From: Halobacteriaceae archaeon Tc-Br11_E2g27
Lineage (GTDB): Archaea; Halobacteriota; Halobacteria; Halobacteriales; Haloarculaceae
DNA length: 12,409 nucleotides
Direction of reading: 5' to 3'
NCBI GenBank assembly: GCA_001564135.1
Contig: LKNH01000047.1
Span: forward strand, 1 to 12,409
Part shown: piece after piece, positions 1 to 5,280 of the stretch
How positions within the stretch are numbered: the stretch's first letter is position 1
Layout: each line of letters starts with the position of its first letter
The notes under the pieces: model-generated
Told to the model about the DNA's origin: nothing
What the model saw: only the letters and a program-made list of their open reading frames with translations
Database searches by the model: none
Made by a program: the position numbers and the translations under genes

Positions 1-161
1 AATGTGAACACTGCGGTGAGATGGTCTCGATTGCGCTGTTGACCGACCCGGAATGTCCGCATTGTGAAGCAGCCGTTGGGAACGTTGAACCAGCGAGTGG
101 CTGGTTCGGAAAACCTGTCCTTCGCGGTGCTGCACAGCTTGAATCGGGAGAAGAAAAATGA
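1..161 (+). CDS. C-terminal part of a zinc-ribbon protein (5' end outside window)
   Basis: Codons run in frame from position 3 to a TGA at 159-161. The visible 52 residues begin with a compact zinc-ribbon pattern, CxxC-x13-CxxC (the first Cys is encoded at 3-5), followed by about 30 residues with a Trp-Phe-Gly patch and an acidic end. No membrane segment or signal is visible. The stop overlaps the start of the next gene in an ATGA arrangement, so the two are very probably co-transcribed and translationally coupled. I do not recognise a named family; it looks like one of the many small haloarchaeal zinc-finger proteins. Function cannot be stated from this fragment. Confidence 0.7.
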   Translation, partial: CEHCGEMVSIALLTDPECPHCEAAVGNVEPASGWFGKPVLRGAAQLESGEEK

Positions 162-811
162 CAGAAGACACCGACAAGGACGACAGAGATGACCCCTTCG
201 AAGCGATGGAGCACACAGGGTCGCCACCCGACGGTGACCCGTTCTCAGAGTTAGCTGAGAGCTACGATGGCAGTGATGAAGGGAACAAGGCGGATGCGGG
301 GTTCACTGCTGGTGACCCGTTCGTTGACTCATCACTGAACACGAGTGAAAATGACGAGACAGAGACTGTTGACGGGGAAGAAACCTCGGATGAGCCGGTA
401 TTTCACCCGTCACCCTCCGAGCAGGACCACACAGCTCCCACTGGCGACACGGACCTCTTCATGGACTCAGTTTCGCGCAGCGGAGACCCATTTGAGTCAG
501 GAGAAGGCTTGTTTGAATCCACCGATATCGAGACAGTCGACCCTGATAGTATCTGGCGGGAACTGAGCAGTGTGCAGTCGGAGGATTCCGGGAGACAGCG
601 GGTCCGAACGTATGCTGATGTTTCGAAACACGCATTTTGCGAACAGTGTGAACACTTCTCGAAGCCGCCCGATGTTTCCTGCAATCATGATGGGACTGAG
701 ATTGTCGAATTCCGTGACATGGAGACAGTTCGACTGATTGATTGTCCCATTGTCGCGGAACGGAAGGCCCTCGAAGCTGACGCTACCATGCAGGAATACA
801 AATCGCAGTAG
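158..811 (+). CDS. Disordered acidic protein with repeated DPF motifs and a C-terminal Cys4 module
   Basis: The protein has 217 residues. Residues 1 to about 130 are very rich in Asp, Glu, Ser, Gly and Thr and are probably disordered. They contain recurring short motifs: DPF at 12-14, 27-29, 53-55 and 110-112, with related DLF at 99-101 and GLF at 117-119. The C-terminal part is ordered in appearance and has Cys161, Cys164, Cys175 and Cys196, a plausible zinc site followed by a basic/hydrophobic helix. The ATG overlaps the TGA of the upstream gene, and a GGGAG ribosome-binding site lies at 146-150, which supports this start. I recognise the C-terminal portion as the type of conserved hypothetical protein found in haloarchaea, but know no function. 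The motif array suggests a multivalent binding protein; this is inference. Confidence 0.85.
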   Translation: MTEDTDKDDRDDPFEAMEHTGSPPDGDPFSELAESYDGSDEGNKADAGFTAGDPFVDSSLNTSENDETETVDGEETSDEPVFHPSPSEQDHTAPTGDTDLFMDSVSRSGDPFESGEGLFESTDIETVDPDSIWRELSSVQSEDSGRQRVRTYADVSKHAFCEQCEHFSKPPDVSCNHDGTEIVEFRDMETVRLIDCPIVAERKALEADATMQEYKSQ

Positions 812-820
812 GCGTCTGGG

Positions 821-836
821 CGGAAAGATTCATTTT
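821..836 (+). promoter_or_regulatory. Possible BRE/TATA promoter of tfs
   Basis: A purine-rich BRE-like stretch (CGGAAAGA) is followed by an AT-rich run ending in TTTTT, about 30 bases before the tfs start codon at 862. The spacing fits a leaderless haloarchaeal transcript. The TATA match is poor, and a weak AGGT before the ATG leaves open a short leader. Confidence 0.3.
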
Positions 837-861
837 TCTCGGTCATCGACCAACAGGTAGT

Positions 862-1182
862 ATGCAATTCTGTGATGACTGCGGGTCGATGATGCGAAAA
901 CGAAACGGCGTGATGGTGTGTGATGGGTGTGGCGAGACTGCCGAACAGACCGTCGATAGTGAGGAGTTCATCAGCACCGAAGAGCAATCCGGCGACGAAC
1001 TCATCGAGACCTCCGAGGAGGCTAACTTCGAGGGAAAACCAACCGCGAAAGACGTTCGTTGTGATGAGTGTGGCCATACCGAGGCGTGGTATACTATCAA
1101 ACAAACCGCGTCAGCGGATGAACCTCCCACCAGATTTTTTAAATGCAAAGAGTGTGGATATCGGTGGCGTGAGTACAACTGA
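862..1182 (+). CDS. tfs: Transcription cleavage factor TFS
   Basis: This 106-residue protein has the layout of archaeal TFS, the TFIIS-like factor that enters RNA polymerase and stimulates cleavage of backtracked RNA. The N-terminal zinc ribbon uses Cys4, Cys7, Cys20 and Cys23. An acidic linker follows. The C-terminal ribbon uses Cys67, Cys70, Cys95 and Cys98, and its hairpin carries the acidic pair Asp86-Glu87 in ADEPPTRFF, which marks it as a cleavage factor and not a plain Rpb9-like subunit. In eukaryotic TFIIS an Arg lies three residues before the Asp (QTRSADEP); here that position is Ala83 (QTASADEP). Length is normal for the family. The gene appears to stand alone, between the DPF-motif gene and the ribosomal operon, with a possible promoter of its own. 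Confidence 0.93.
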   Translation: MQFCDDCGSMMRKRNGVMVCDGCGETAEQTVDSEEFISTEEQSGDELIETSEEANFEGKPTAKDVRCDECGHTEAWYTIKQTASADEPPTRFFKCKECGYRWREYN

Positions 1183-1253
1183 TTTTCCCCGTCTGTGCCC
1201 GAATTTGTTATGTCATCTTTCGGCGTGTCGTCCCCTAGCATAGGCCCGCGCCG

Positions 1254-1273
1254 TTCGAAAGCACTTTAGGTTA
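1254..1273 (+). promoter_or_regulatory. Promoter of the rpl7ae-rps28e-rpl24e-ndk operon
   Basis: A BRE-like CGAAAGC (1255-1261) is followed by a TATA-like CTTTAGGTTA (1264-1273). This is a typical haloarchaeal spacing and predicts transcription starting around 1291-1297. The first coding start with a good ribosome-binding site is at 1420, so the transcript would have a leader of about 125 nt. No other good box is seen nearer the gene. Confidence 0.55.
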
Positions 1274-1297
1274 CGGTAAGCCACAATGGTATACAGT

Positions 1298-1402
1298 CTG
1301 TGCGGGGTTGATGACGCTCCCAGCCATCACAGGATATCTACGCCGTCTTTCGACGGCGGCCGCGAACCGGTCGTGGCGGCGGGGGAGTGCGAGCCCGCGC
1401 AC
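1298..1402 (+). promoter_or_regulatory. Structured GC-rich 5' leader of the rpl7ae operon
   Basis: Several base-paired elements can be read. A hairpin pairs TGATG (1309-1313) with CATCA (1325-1329). A perfect 7-bp stem pairs CGCCGTC (1341-1347) with GACGGCG (1352-1358) around a TTTC loop. GCCGC (1359-1363) can pair with GCGGC (1376-1380). Two mutually exclusive stems precede the ribosome-binding site: GCGGG (1379-1383) with CCCGC (1394-1398), or GTGC (1387-1390) with GCAC (1399-1402). Such a leader is unusual where many transcripts lack leaders. Autoregulation by L7Ae is possible, but I could not draw a convincing kink-turn. Confidence 0.4.
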
Positions 1403-1419
1403 AGGAGGTGACCACATCC

Positions 1420-1782
1420 ATGCCAGTATACGTTGATTTCGACGTTCCTGCGGACCTCGAAGACGATGCCCTTGAGGCACTTGAGGTAGCGCGGGACACA
1501 GGAAGTGTAAAGAAAGGAACAAATGAAGCAACCAAAGCCATCGAGCGCGGCAACGCCGAACTCGTTTTTGTGGCCGAGGATGTCCAGCCGGAGGAGGTCG
1601 TGATGCACCTTCCCGAACTTGCAGACGAGAAAGGAATTCCATTCATTTTCGTCGGCACGCAGGATGACCTCGGACGCGCATCCGGACTCGAAGTTGGCAG
1701 CGCAGCCGCCGCCGTTATCGACGCCGGCGAGGCAGCAGGCGATGTCGAGGATATCGCCGAGAAAGTCGAGGAACTTCGGTGA
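1420..1782 (+). CDS. rpl7ae: 50S ribosomal protein L7Ae
   Basis: The 120-residue protein belongs to the L7Ae/L30e family of kink-turn binders. In archaea it is part of the large ribosomal subunit, of box C/D and H/ACA guide RNPs and of RNase P. The recognisable core includes the KKGTNEATKAIERG segment near residues 28-41, which forms the RNA-binding helix, and the acidic stretch with VFVAEDVQPEE that follows. I place the start at ATG 1420 and not at the in-frame GTG 1387: a strong GGAGGTGA at 1404-1411 lies eight bases before this ATG, and the protein then begins MPVYVDFDVP as expected for haloarchaeal L7Ae. It is the first gene of a four-gene operon and ends where the ribosome-binding site of rps28e begins. 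Confidence 0.96.
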   Translation: MPVYVDFDVPADLEDDALEALEVARDTGSVKKGTNEATKAIERGNAELVFVAEDVQPEEVVMHLPELADEKGIPFIFVGTQDDLGRASGLEVGSAAAAVIDAGEAAGDVEDIAEKVEELR

Positions 1783-1793
1783 GGTGAACACGG

Positions 1794-2021
1794 ATGAGTG
1801 CAGAGCAATCCGAAGGCGACGGCTCCACACCGGCGGAGGTTATCGAAATCGTGGGCAAAACCGGAATGCACGGCGAGGCCATGCAGGTCAAATGCCGCAT
1901 CCGGGAGGGCTCAAACAAGGGACGAATCATCACCCGAAACGTCCTTGGCCCGGTCCGCGAAGGCGATGTCCTCCAGCTCCGCGAAACAGCACGCGAAGCT
2001 GACACCATCGGAGGCCAATAA
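1794..2021 (+). CDS. rps28e: 30S ribosomal protein S28e
   Basis: The 75-residue product is the archaeal/eukaryotic S28e, a small OB-fold protein of the small subunit. The family core is clear in VKCRIREGSNKGRIITRN and the following VREGDVLQL, with the usual GP between them. A haloarchaeal acidic N-terminal extension of about 12 residues precedes it. A GAGGTGA at 1781-1787 overlaps the rpl7ae stop and sits six bases before this ATG, so translation is likely coupled. The TAA at 2019-2021 shares its last base with the ATG of rpl24e. Confidence 0.96.
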   Translation: MSAEQSEGDGSTPAEVIEIVGKTGMHGEAMQVKCRIREGSNKGRIITRNVLGPVREGDVLQLRETAREADTIGGQ

Positions 2022-2338
2022 TGGTTTCAAAACGTACGTGCGATTACACCGGCGAAGAGATCGAACCCGGAACGGGCAAAATGTTTGTCCGAACCGACGG
2101 CACCGTCCTCTGGTTCAAAGACTCCAAAGCCGAGAAAAATTACATGCTCGGCCGTGAGTCGCGCGACCTCGAATGGATTGGCTACGAGGAAACTGAAGAG
2201 GCAGAGGAAACTGAAGAGGCAGAGGAAGGCGACGAAGAAGCTGAGGAAGAAGCAGCTTCCGAAGAAGCCGACGGAGAAGACAACGAATCTGAGGCGGAAG
2301 AAGACGCCGAAGAGGAATCCGAAGAGGCTGAAGCATGA
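2021..2338 (+). CDS. rpl24e: 50S ribosomal protein L24e, zinc-less form with acidic tail
   Basis: Residues 1 to about 54 match L24e: CDYTGEEIEPGTGKMFV near the start and LGRESRDLEW near residues 43-52. In the classical form, known from Haloarcula marismortui, two CxxC-type pairs bind zinc. Here the first pair is CDYT, with one Cys lost, and the second is replaced by WFKDSKAEKNY, with both lost, so zinc binding is not expected. From residue 57 the protein runs into a tail of about 49 residues with no Lys or Arg, built from Glu, Asp, Ala, Ser, Thr and Gly, which gives 105 residues against the usual 55-70. A GGAGG at 2010-2014 lies six bases before the ATG. The stop overlaps the ndk start (ATGA). 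Confidence 0.94.
   Translation: MVSKRTCDYTGEEIEPGTGKMFVRTDGTVLWFKDSKAEKNYMLGRESRDLEWIGYEETEEAEETEEAEEGDEEAEEEAASEEADGEDNESEAEEDAEEESEEAEA
2189..2224 (+). repeat. Perfect 18-bp tandem repeat inside rpl24e
   Basis: The 18-base unit at 2189-2206 is repeated exactly at 2207-2224. It encodes two copies of ETEEAE and starts the acidic tail of L24e. Exact identity at the DNA level suggests a recent slippage duplication. Further imperfect Glu/Ala/Asp-rich copies follow up to about 2330. Confidence 0.85.
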
Positions 2339-2793
2339 GCGAGCGAACGTTCGTCATGGTCAAGCCGGATGGCGTCCAGCGGGGTCTTATCGGCGAGATT
2401 ATCTCGCGGTTTGAAACCCGTGGACTGAAACTTGCTGGTGCGAAGTTCATGCAGATTGACGAGGACCTCGCACACGAACACTACGGCGAGCACGAGGACA
2501 AACCGTTTTTCGACGACCTTGTCGAGTTTATCACTGCTGGTCCAGTGATGGCGATGGTCTGGGAAGGACAGGACGCAACGCGCCAGGTCCGCCGGATGAT
2601 GGGCGAGACTGACCCAGCGGATTCCGCACCAGGGACCATCCGAGGCGATTTCGGTCTCGACCTCGGTCGAAACGTCATTCACGGCTCCGACCACGAAGAC
2701 GAAGGTGCGAACGAACGCGAAATTGCGCTATTCTTTGACGAAGACGAACTGGTCGATTACGACCGAATCGACGCCGAGTGGCTCTACGAATAA
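2335..2793 (+). CDS. ndk: Nucleoside diphosphate kinase
   Basis: The 152-residue enzyme moves the gamma phosphate between nucleoside tri- and diphosphates through a phosphohistidine. The N-terminal TFVMVKPDGVQRGLIGEI holds Lys10 of the active site. The signature NVIHGSD places the phosphorylated His at residue 116. RGDFG, upstream of it, is also typical. Length matches haloarchaeal homologues, and the surface is acidic with a haloarchaeal DHEDEGANERE insertion. Its ATG overlaps the rpl24e stop, and GAGG at 2324-2327 can serve as ribosome-binding site inside the upstream gene. Location at the end of the L7Ae-S28e-L24e cluster is the usual archaeal arrangement and ties nucleotide supply to ribosome production. 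Confidence 0.97.
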   Translation: MSERTFVMVKPDGVQRGLIGEIISRFETRGLKLAGAKFMQIDEDLAHEHYGEHEDKPFFDDLVEFITAGPVMAMVWEGQDATRQVRRMMGETDPADSAPGTIRGDFGLDLGRNVIHGSDHEDEGANEREIALFFDEDELVDYDRIDAEWLYE

Positions 2794-2817
2794 CGGACCA
2801 CTTCGCTTCATCCCCTC

Positions 2818-2836
2818 AATTTTTCACTATCTTTGA
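2818..2836 (+). terminator. Possible T-rich terminator after ndk
   Basis: A run of five T (2820-2824) and a second shorter T stretch occur 26-40 bases after the ndk stop, in the 49-bp gap between converging genes. Archaeal termination commonly uses such T tracts. There is no clear stem-loop. Confidence 0.3.
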
Positions 2837-2842
2837 GTCGCT

Positions 2843-4363
2843 TCACTCTAACCAATCAACGAAGGTTCCCTCGATGAGGGTCTCTCGCTGGGTGTCGATA
2901 TACGCCGACTGCATGGCCCAGATTGCCTCTCCAAGCGGGGCCCCATCCGCTATCTCCTCTTTGACGTACTCAATTTTCCAACTCGCGGGTGTCGTCTTGC
3001 GGTCAAGTCGCTCTCTCAGCGGACGGATATACCGACGGGCTTCGTCCGTACTCAACCCGCGCAGTTCGAGGCCGTCTCTGGCGAACTCGAACAGTTCGTG
3101 CCCAATCGCGTCGATATCCTGTGTCTCGGTTCCGTCGGCAGTAATCCATTCGATATCGGCATCGAGTCCATCCTCGACCGCTCGGTAGAAGTTTATTTTT
3201 GCGTCTTCCCAGGGGAGCGTTCGAAGTGGATGCTCGCGTCGCGGGAGACTCTCCATCAGTCCGGCGAAGACGGCCTCGAATGCGACACAATCGAGAATTG
3301 TCGGCTGGCCTGGCAGCGGTCGGAACTCGATTCGTGCGTTCGCCGATGACTGTGACGGCCCATCGAAGACAGGCCGAATCCACCGCCAGTAGCTCCCGTG
3401 TTTGTGTCTAAAGTGTGCAAACTCGTCATCAAACCGATTTCCGACGGAGACTTCCATCGGGACGATGCAGGTATCGGCGGCAATGTCGTCAATAGCATCG
3501 TCAACGGTCTCAAAATCAGGTGGGAAACATACTTTCGGTGGTTCAGGCGCGTCTTCCGGCGGGTTCAGCACCGACTCGAAGATGTGGATTCGGTTCTCGA
3601 CGTGGGACTCGGCAACAATTTGGGAATCCGGAACGGCATCGTACAGATCCGGTGGGAAAAATGGGGAGTTTGCGCCGAGTGCAAGTAACGGGGCCGCAAC
3701 ACGCAGTGCATAGTTGAAATATACTGGTAGGTCGGGGGCGTGTGGTACCTGATAATGTGGTTGAATTGATGTAATGAGGCTTTCTGGCATTACAGTCTCT
3801 GATTCCAGCGTCACGTTCGGAGCTTCGATTCGCTGAGCGGATGGATACTCCGTATTTGCCATCGCGTGATATCTGACCGCATCGCTCATGTTCGTCGCTA
3901 TCGTAACGCCATCCTGTTCGACGCTATCTAGCAGATAGCTGGTTGCTGTTTCGCCAACGGGGGGGACTGTCCACATTCCATCGGCGACGAGTTGAATATC
4001 TTCAGCTGCCGTTTTCTCCTGTGCAGGAGCCAGGTGAGCCTGCAGTTCTTTTTCTTGTGCCTCCAGTCCGTAGGTTGTCAACGGTTGTGGTGCCGTCTGC
4101 ATCTCAGCGTTGTGCAGTCCAAGTTCCTTCTCGAAACCGATGAGGTTCAACAGCGGGCGGGGCATCCGCGTGAGGGCATCTGTTCTGGTATCGGCCGCAT
4201 AGAGTTCGAGTTCGAGTCCAACCAGAGCCTGTGAGTTATCGAAGGTTCCACTTTTTACTGCCTCTTTCAACTGTTCGGCCTCCTGTTGTGCCTCCTTCCG
4301 GAACTGCTTGGCATCCACATCGAAGGTTTGTTTGACGGCCGTCGCCAGTTCTGAACCCGACAT
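2843..4363 (-). CDS. GCS2-type glutamate-cysteine ligase-like enzyme
   Basis: The 506-residue protein resembles the GCS2/carboxylate-amine ligase family, which joins glutamate to an amine such as cysteine using ATP. Matching segments are VGLELELYAAD (48-58, metal-binding acids), LGLHNAEMQTAP (81-92), a SIQPHYQ motif (199-205), ALGANSPFF (228-236) and ANARIEFRPLPGQPT (341-355). Haloarchaea use gamma-glutamylcysteine as their main low-molecular-weight thiol, so a role there is possible. However, this protein is longer than typical members of about 360-400 residues, with an extra N-terminal helical stretch (15-40) and a C-terminal helical part. It may be a paralogue with another amine acceptor. 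The gene follows a small stress-protein gene by 27 bp and has its own TATA box. Confidence 0.72.
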   Translation of the reverse strand: MSGSELATAVKQTFDVDAKQFRKEAQQEAEQLKEAVKSGTFDNSQALVGLELELYAADTRTDALTRMPRPLLNLIGFEKELGLHNAEMQTAPQPLTTYGLEAQEKELQAHLAPAQEKTAAEDIQLVADGMWTVPPVGETATSYLLDSVEQDGVTIATNMSDAVRYHAMANTEYPSAQRIEAPNVTLESETVMPESLITSIQPHYQVPHAPDLPVYFNYALRVAAPLLALGANSPFFPPDLYDAVPDSQIVAESHVENRIHIFESVLNPPEDAPEPPKVCFPPDFETVDDAIDDIAADTCIVPMEVSVGNRFDDEFAHFRHKHGSYWRWIRPVFDGPSQSSANARIEFRPLPGQPTILDCVAFEAVFAGLMESLPRREHPLRTLPWEDAKINFYRAVEDGLDADIEWITADGTETQDIDAIGHELFEFARDGLELRGLSTDEARRYIRPLRERLDRKTTPASWKIEYVKEEIADGAPLGEAIWAMQSAYIDTQRETLIEGTFVDWLE

Positions 4364-4386
4364 ATCAACTGGGTTTTTCGGCCAGC

Positions 4387-4400
4387 CCTTTTAATTCGAT
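4387..4400 (-). promoter_or_regulatory. Promoter of the GCS2-like gene, overlapping the upstream stop codon
   Basis: Read on the minus strand, CGAATTAAAAGG holds a BRE-like start and TATA box TTAAAA (4394-4389) centred about 28 bases before the ATG at 4363. This predicts a leaderless transcript. The TAA stop of the upstream universal stress protein gene (4393-4391) lies inside the box. Confidence 0.55.
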
Positions 4401-4771
4401 GTTTGCTGTGGCAGGATTGTCGCTGGGATGGGAAGGTCAGCGAGTAGCGTCTGTACGGTCGAACCCGGTGGTGTGCCCGCTCGCTCTGGGTGTCCGCTTC
4501 TCTCACCGAGCACAATTTCGTCGATATCGTGCTCGACAACCGCGTTGATGATTGCGTCTGCAGGTTCTCCGCTTTTGTGAAGGGACTCGACTGTTGGTTC
4601 TAGGAGACGAACCCGCGCCACATTTGCTGCATCTCCCGTGTCCCGTGGGTCTCTATCCGGCTCTTCGACTGTGAGAACGTACATCGTATCGTCGGCACTG
4701 ACTCGGCCCTCAAGGTAGTCACATGCTGTGGCAGTCGTGTGGACAGACGCTGTTGCGACGAGAATATTCAT
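4391..4771 (-). CDS. Universal stress protein (UspA) family, small single domain
   Basis: I start this gene at the ATG at 4771, giving 126 residues, because a UspA-like beginning (MNILVATAS) appears there. Sequence further upstream in this frame is Cys/Arg-rich and overlaps the divergent gene. The Rossmann-like alternation of strands and helices is visible, with IVLGERSG near residues 86-93 and PPGSTVQTLL at 101-110. The nucleotide-binding signature of ATP-binding members is G-x2-G-x9-G-[ST]; here it reads Gly89-x3-Gly93-x9-Gly103-Ser104, one residue longer in the first gap. ATP binding is therefore uncertain. The length is slightly shorter than the usual 140. It lies directly upstream of the GCS2-like gene. 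Confidence 0.78.
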   Translation of the reverse strand: MNILVATASVHTTATACDYLEGRVSADDTMYVLTVEEPDRDPRDTGDAANVARVRLLEPTVESLHKSGEPADAIINAVVEHDIDEIVLGERSGHPERAGTPPGSTVQTLLADLPIPATILPQQTSN

Positions 4772-4796
4772 CACCGGTCGGTTCGTCCCGGAGCAC

Positions 4797-4809
4797 CTAT
4801 CGGTTTTCG
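4797..4809. promoter_or_regulatory. Candidate shared promoter box for the divergent Usp and DUF123 genes
   Basis: Only 54 bp separate the two divergent start codons. CGAAAACCGATAG on the minus strand (4809-4797) looks like BRE plus a TATA-like box about 30 bases before the Usp start. The same bases read forward (TATCGG, 4799-4804) lie about 24 bases before the DUF123 start. Both transcripts could be leaderless. The TATA matches are imperfect. Confidence 0.33.
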
Positions 4810-4825
4810 TCTCCTGTGCTCGATT

Positions 4826-5269
4826 ATGGCCGTCGGTGGAACCTACACACTCCTCGTCCATCTTGGAGCCGATGTGTCGATAGACGTTGGCGCGCTTGGA
4901 ACGCGGTCGTTTGAAACTGGCTGGTATGCCTACGTTGGCAGTGCGCTTGGTCCCGGCGGGTTCAGTCGTATCGATCGCCATCGCGAACTTGCAGCTGGTG
5001 AACGCGATGTTCGCCACTGGCATATCGACTATCTGCTTGGTCACCCCGAGACGACGCTGGAATCAACCGTCCGCACGGCTGAGTGTGACGGTGAGTGTGC
5101 GATTGCCCAACAACTCACCGAAATGTGTGAACGCAGTGCAATTGTGGATGGAACACCAATTACGCAGTTTGGCTGTACCGACTGTTCCTGTGACTCGCAT
5201 CTCTTTTTCGCAAGCGATGGTGAGTCATTACATGAGTCAGTAGAGGCCGCGCATCAGCGTCTTCGATAG
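4826..5269 (+). CDS. DUF123 family protein (GIY-YIG-like nuclease fold)
   Basis: The 147-residue product matches DUF123, a family related to GIY-YIG endonucleases and sometimes fused to endonuclease III-type proteins. Landmarks: GTYTLL (5-10) stands for the GIY element, GWYAYVGSAL (32-41) for the YIG element, RIDRH (48-52) holds the conserved Arg, and RHWHIDYLL (63-71) is a hallmark. Then come ECDGEC (86-91) and FGCTDCSCDSHLFF (115-128), a Cys/His cluster probably binding metal. The ATG at 4826 is chosen because homology begins immediately after it; the in-frame upstream extension runs antisense into the stress-protein gene. It is divergent from that gene and converges, 11 bp apart, with a zinc-finger DNA-binding-type gene. 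A DNA-repair or DNA-processing role is likely but unproven. Confidence 0.85.
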   Translation: MAVGGTYTLLVHLGADVSIDVGALGTRSFETGWYAYVGSALGPGGFSRIDRHRELAAGERDVRHWHIDYLLGHPETTLESTVRTAECDGECAIAQQLTEMCERSAIVDGTPITQFGCTDCSCDSHLFFASDGESLHESVEAAHQRLR

Positions 5270-5280
5270 GTATTGGTCTC

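Noticed and set aside
1308..1314. Box C-like TTGATGA suggesting a C/D guide RNA
   Set aside because: No D box (CTGA) follows at a usable distance and no terminal stem is present; kept only as a hint for L7Ae binding.
1387..1419. In-frame GTG extension of L7Ae
   Set aside because: The ATG at 1420 has a strong ribosome-binding site eight bases upstream and gives the standard L7Ae N terminus; the extension covers the binding site and leader structure.
2182..2694. Minus-strand frame with a Ser-rich C terminus
   Set aside because: The Ser run is the complement of the Glu/Asp codons of L24e; it opposes two certain genes.
4739..4825. N-terminal extension of the DUF123 protein
   Set aside because: It is Arg/Cys/His-rich, runs antisense over the stress-protein gene, and the family similarity begins right after the ATG at 4826.
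4772..5044. N-terminal extension of the universal stress protein on the minus strand
   Set aside because: It overlaps the DUF123 coding region antisense, is rich in Cys, Arg and Lys unlike haloarchaeal proteins, and UspA homology begins at the ATG at 4771.
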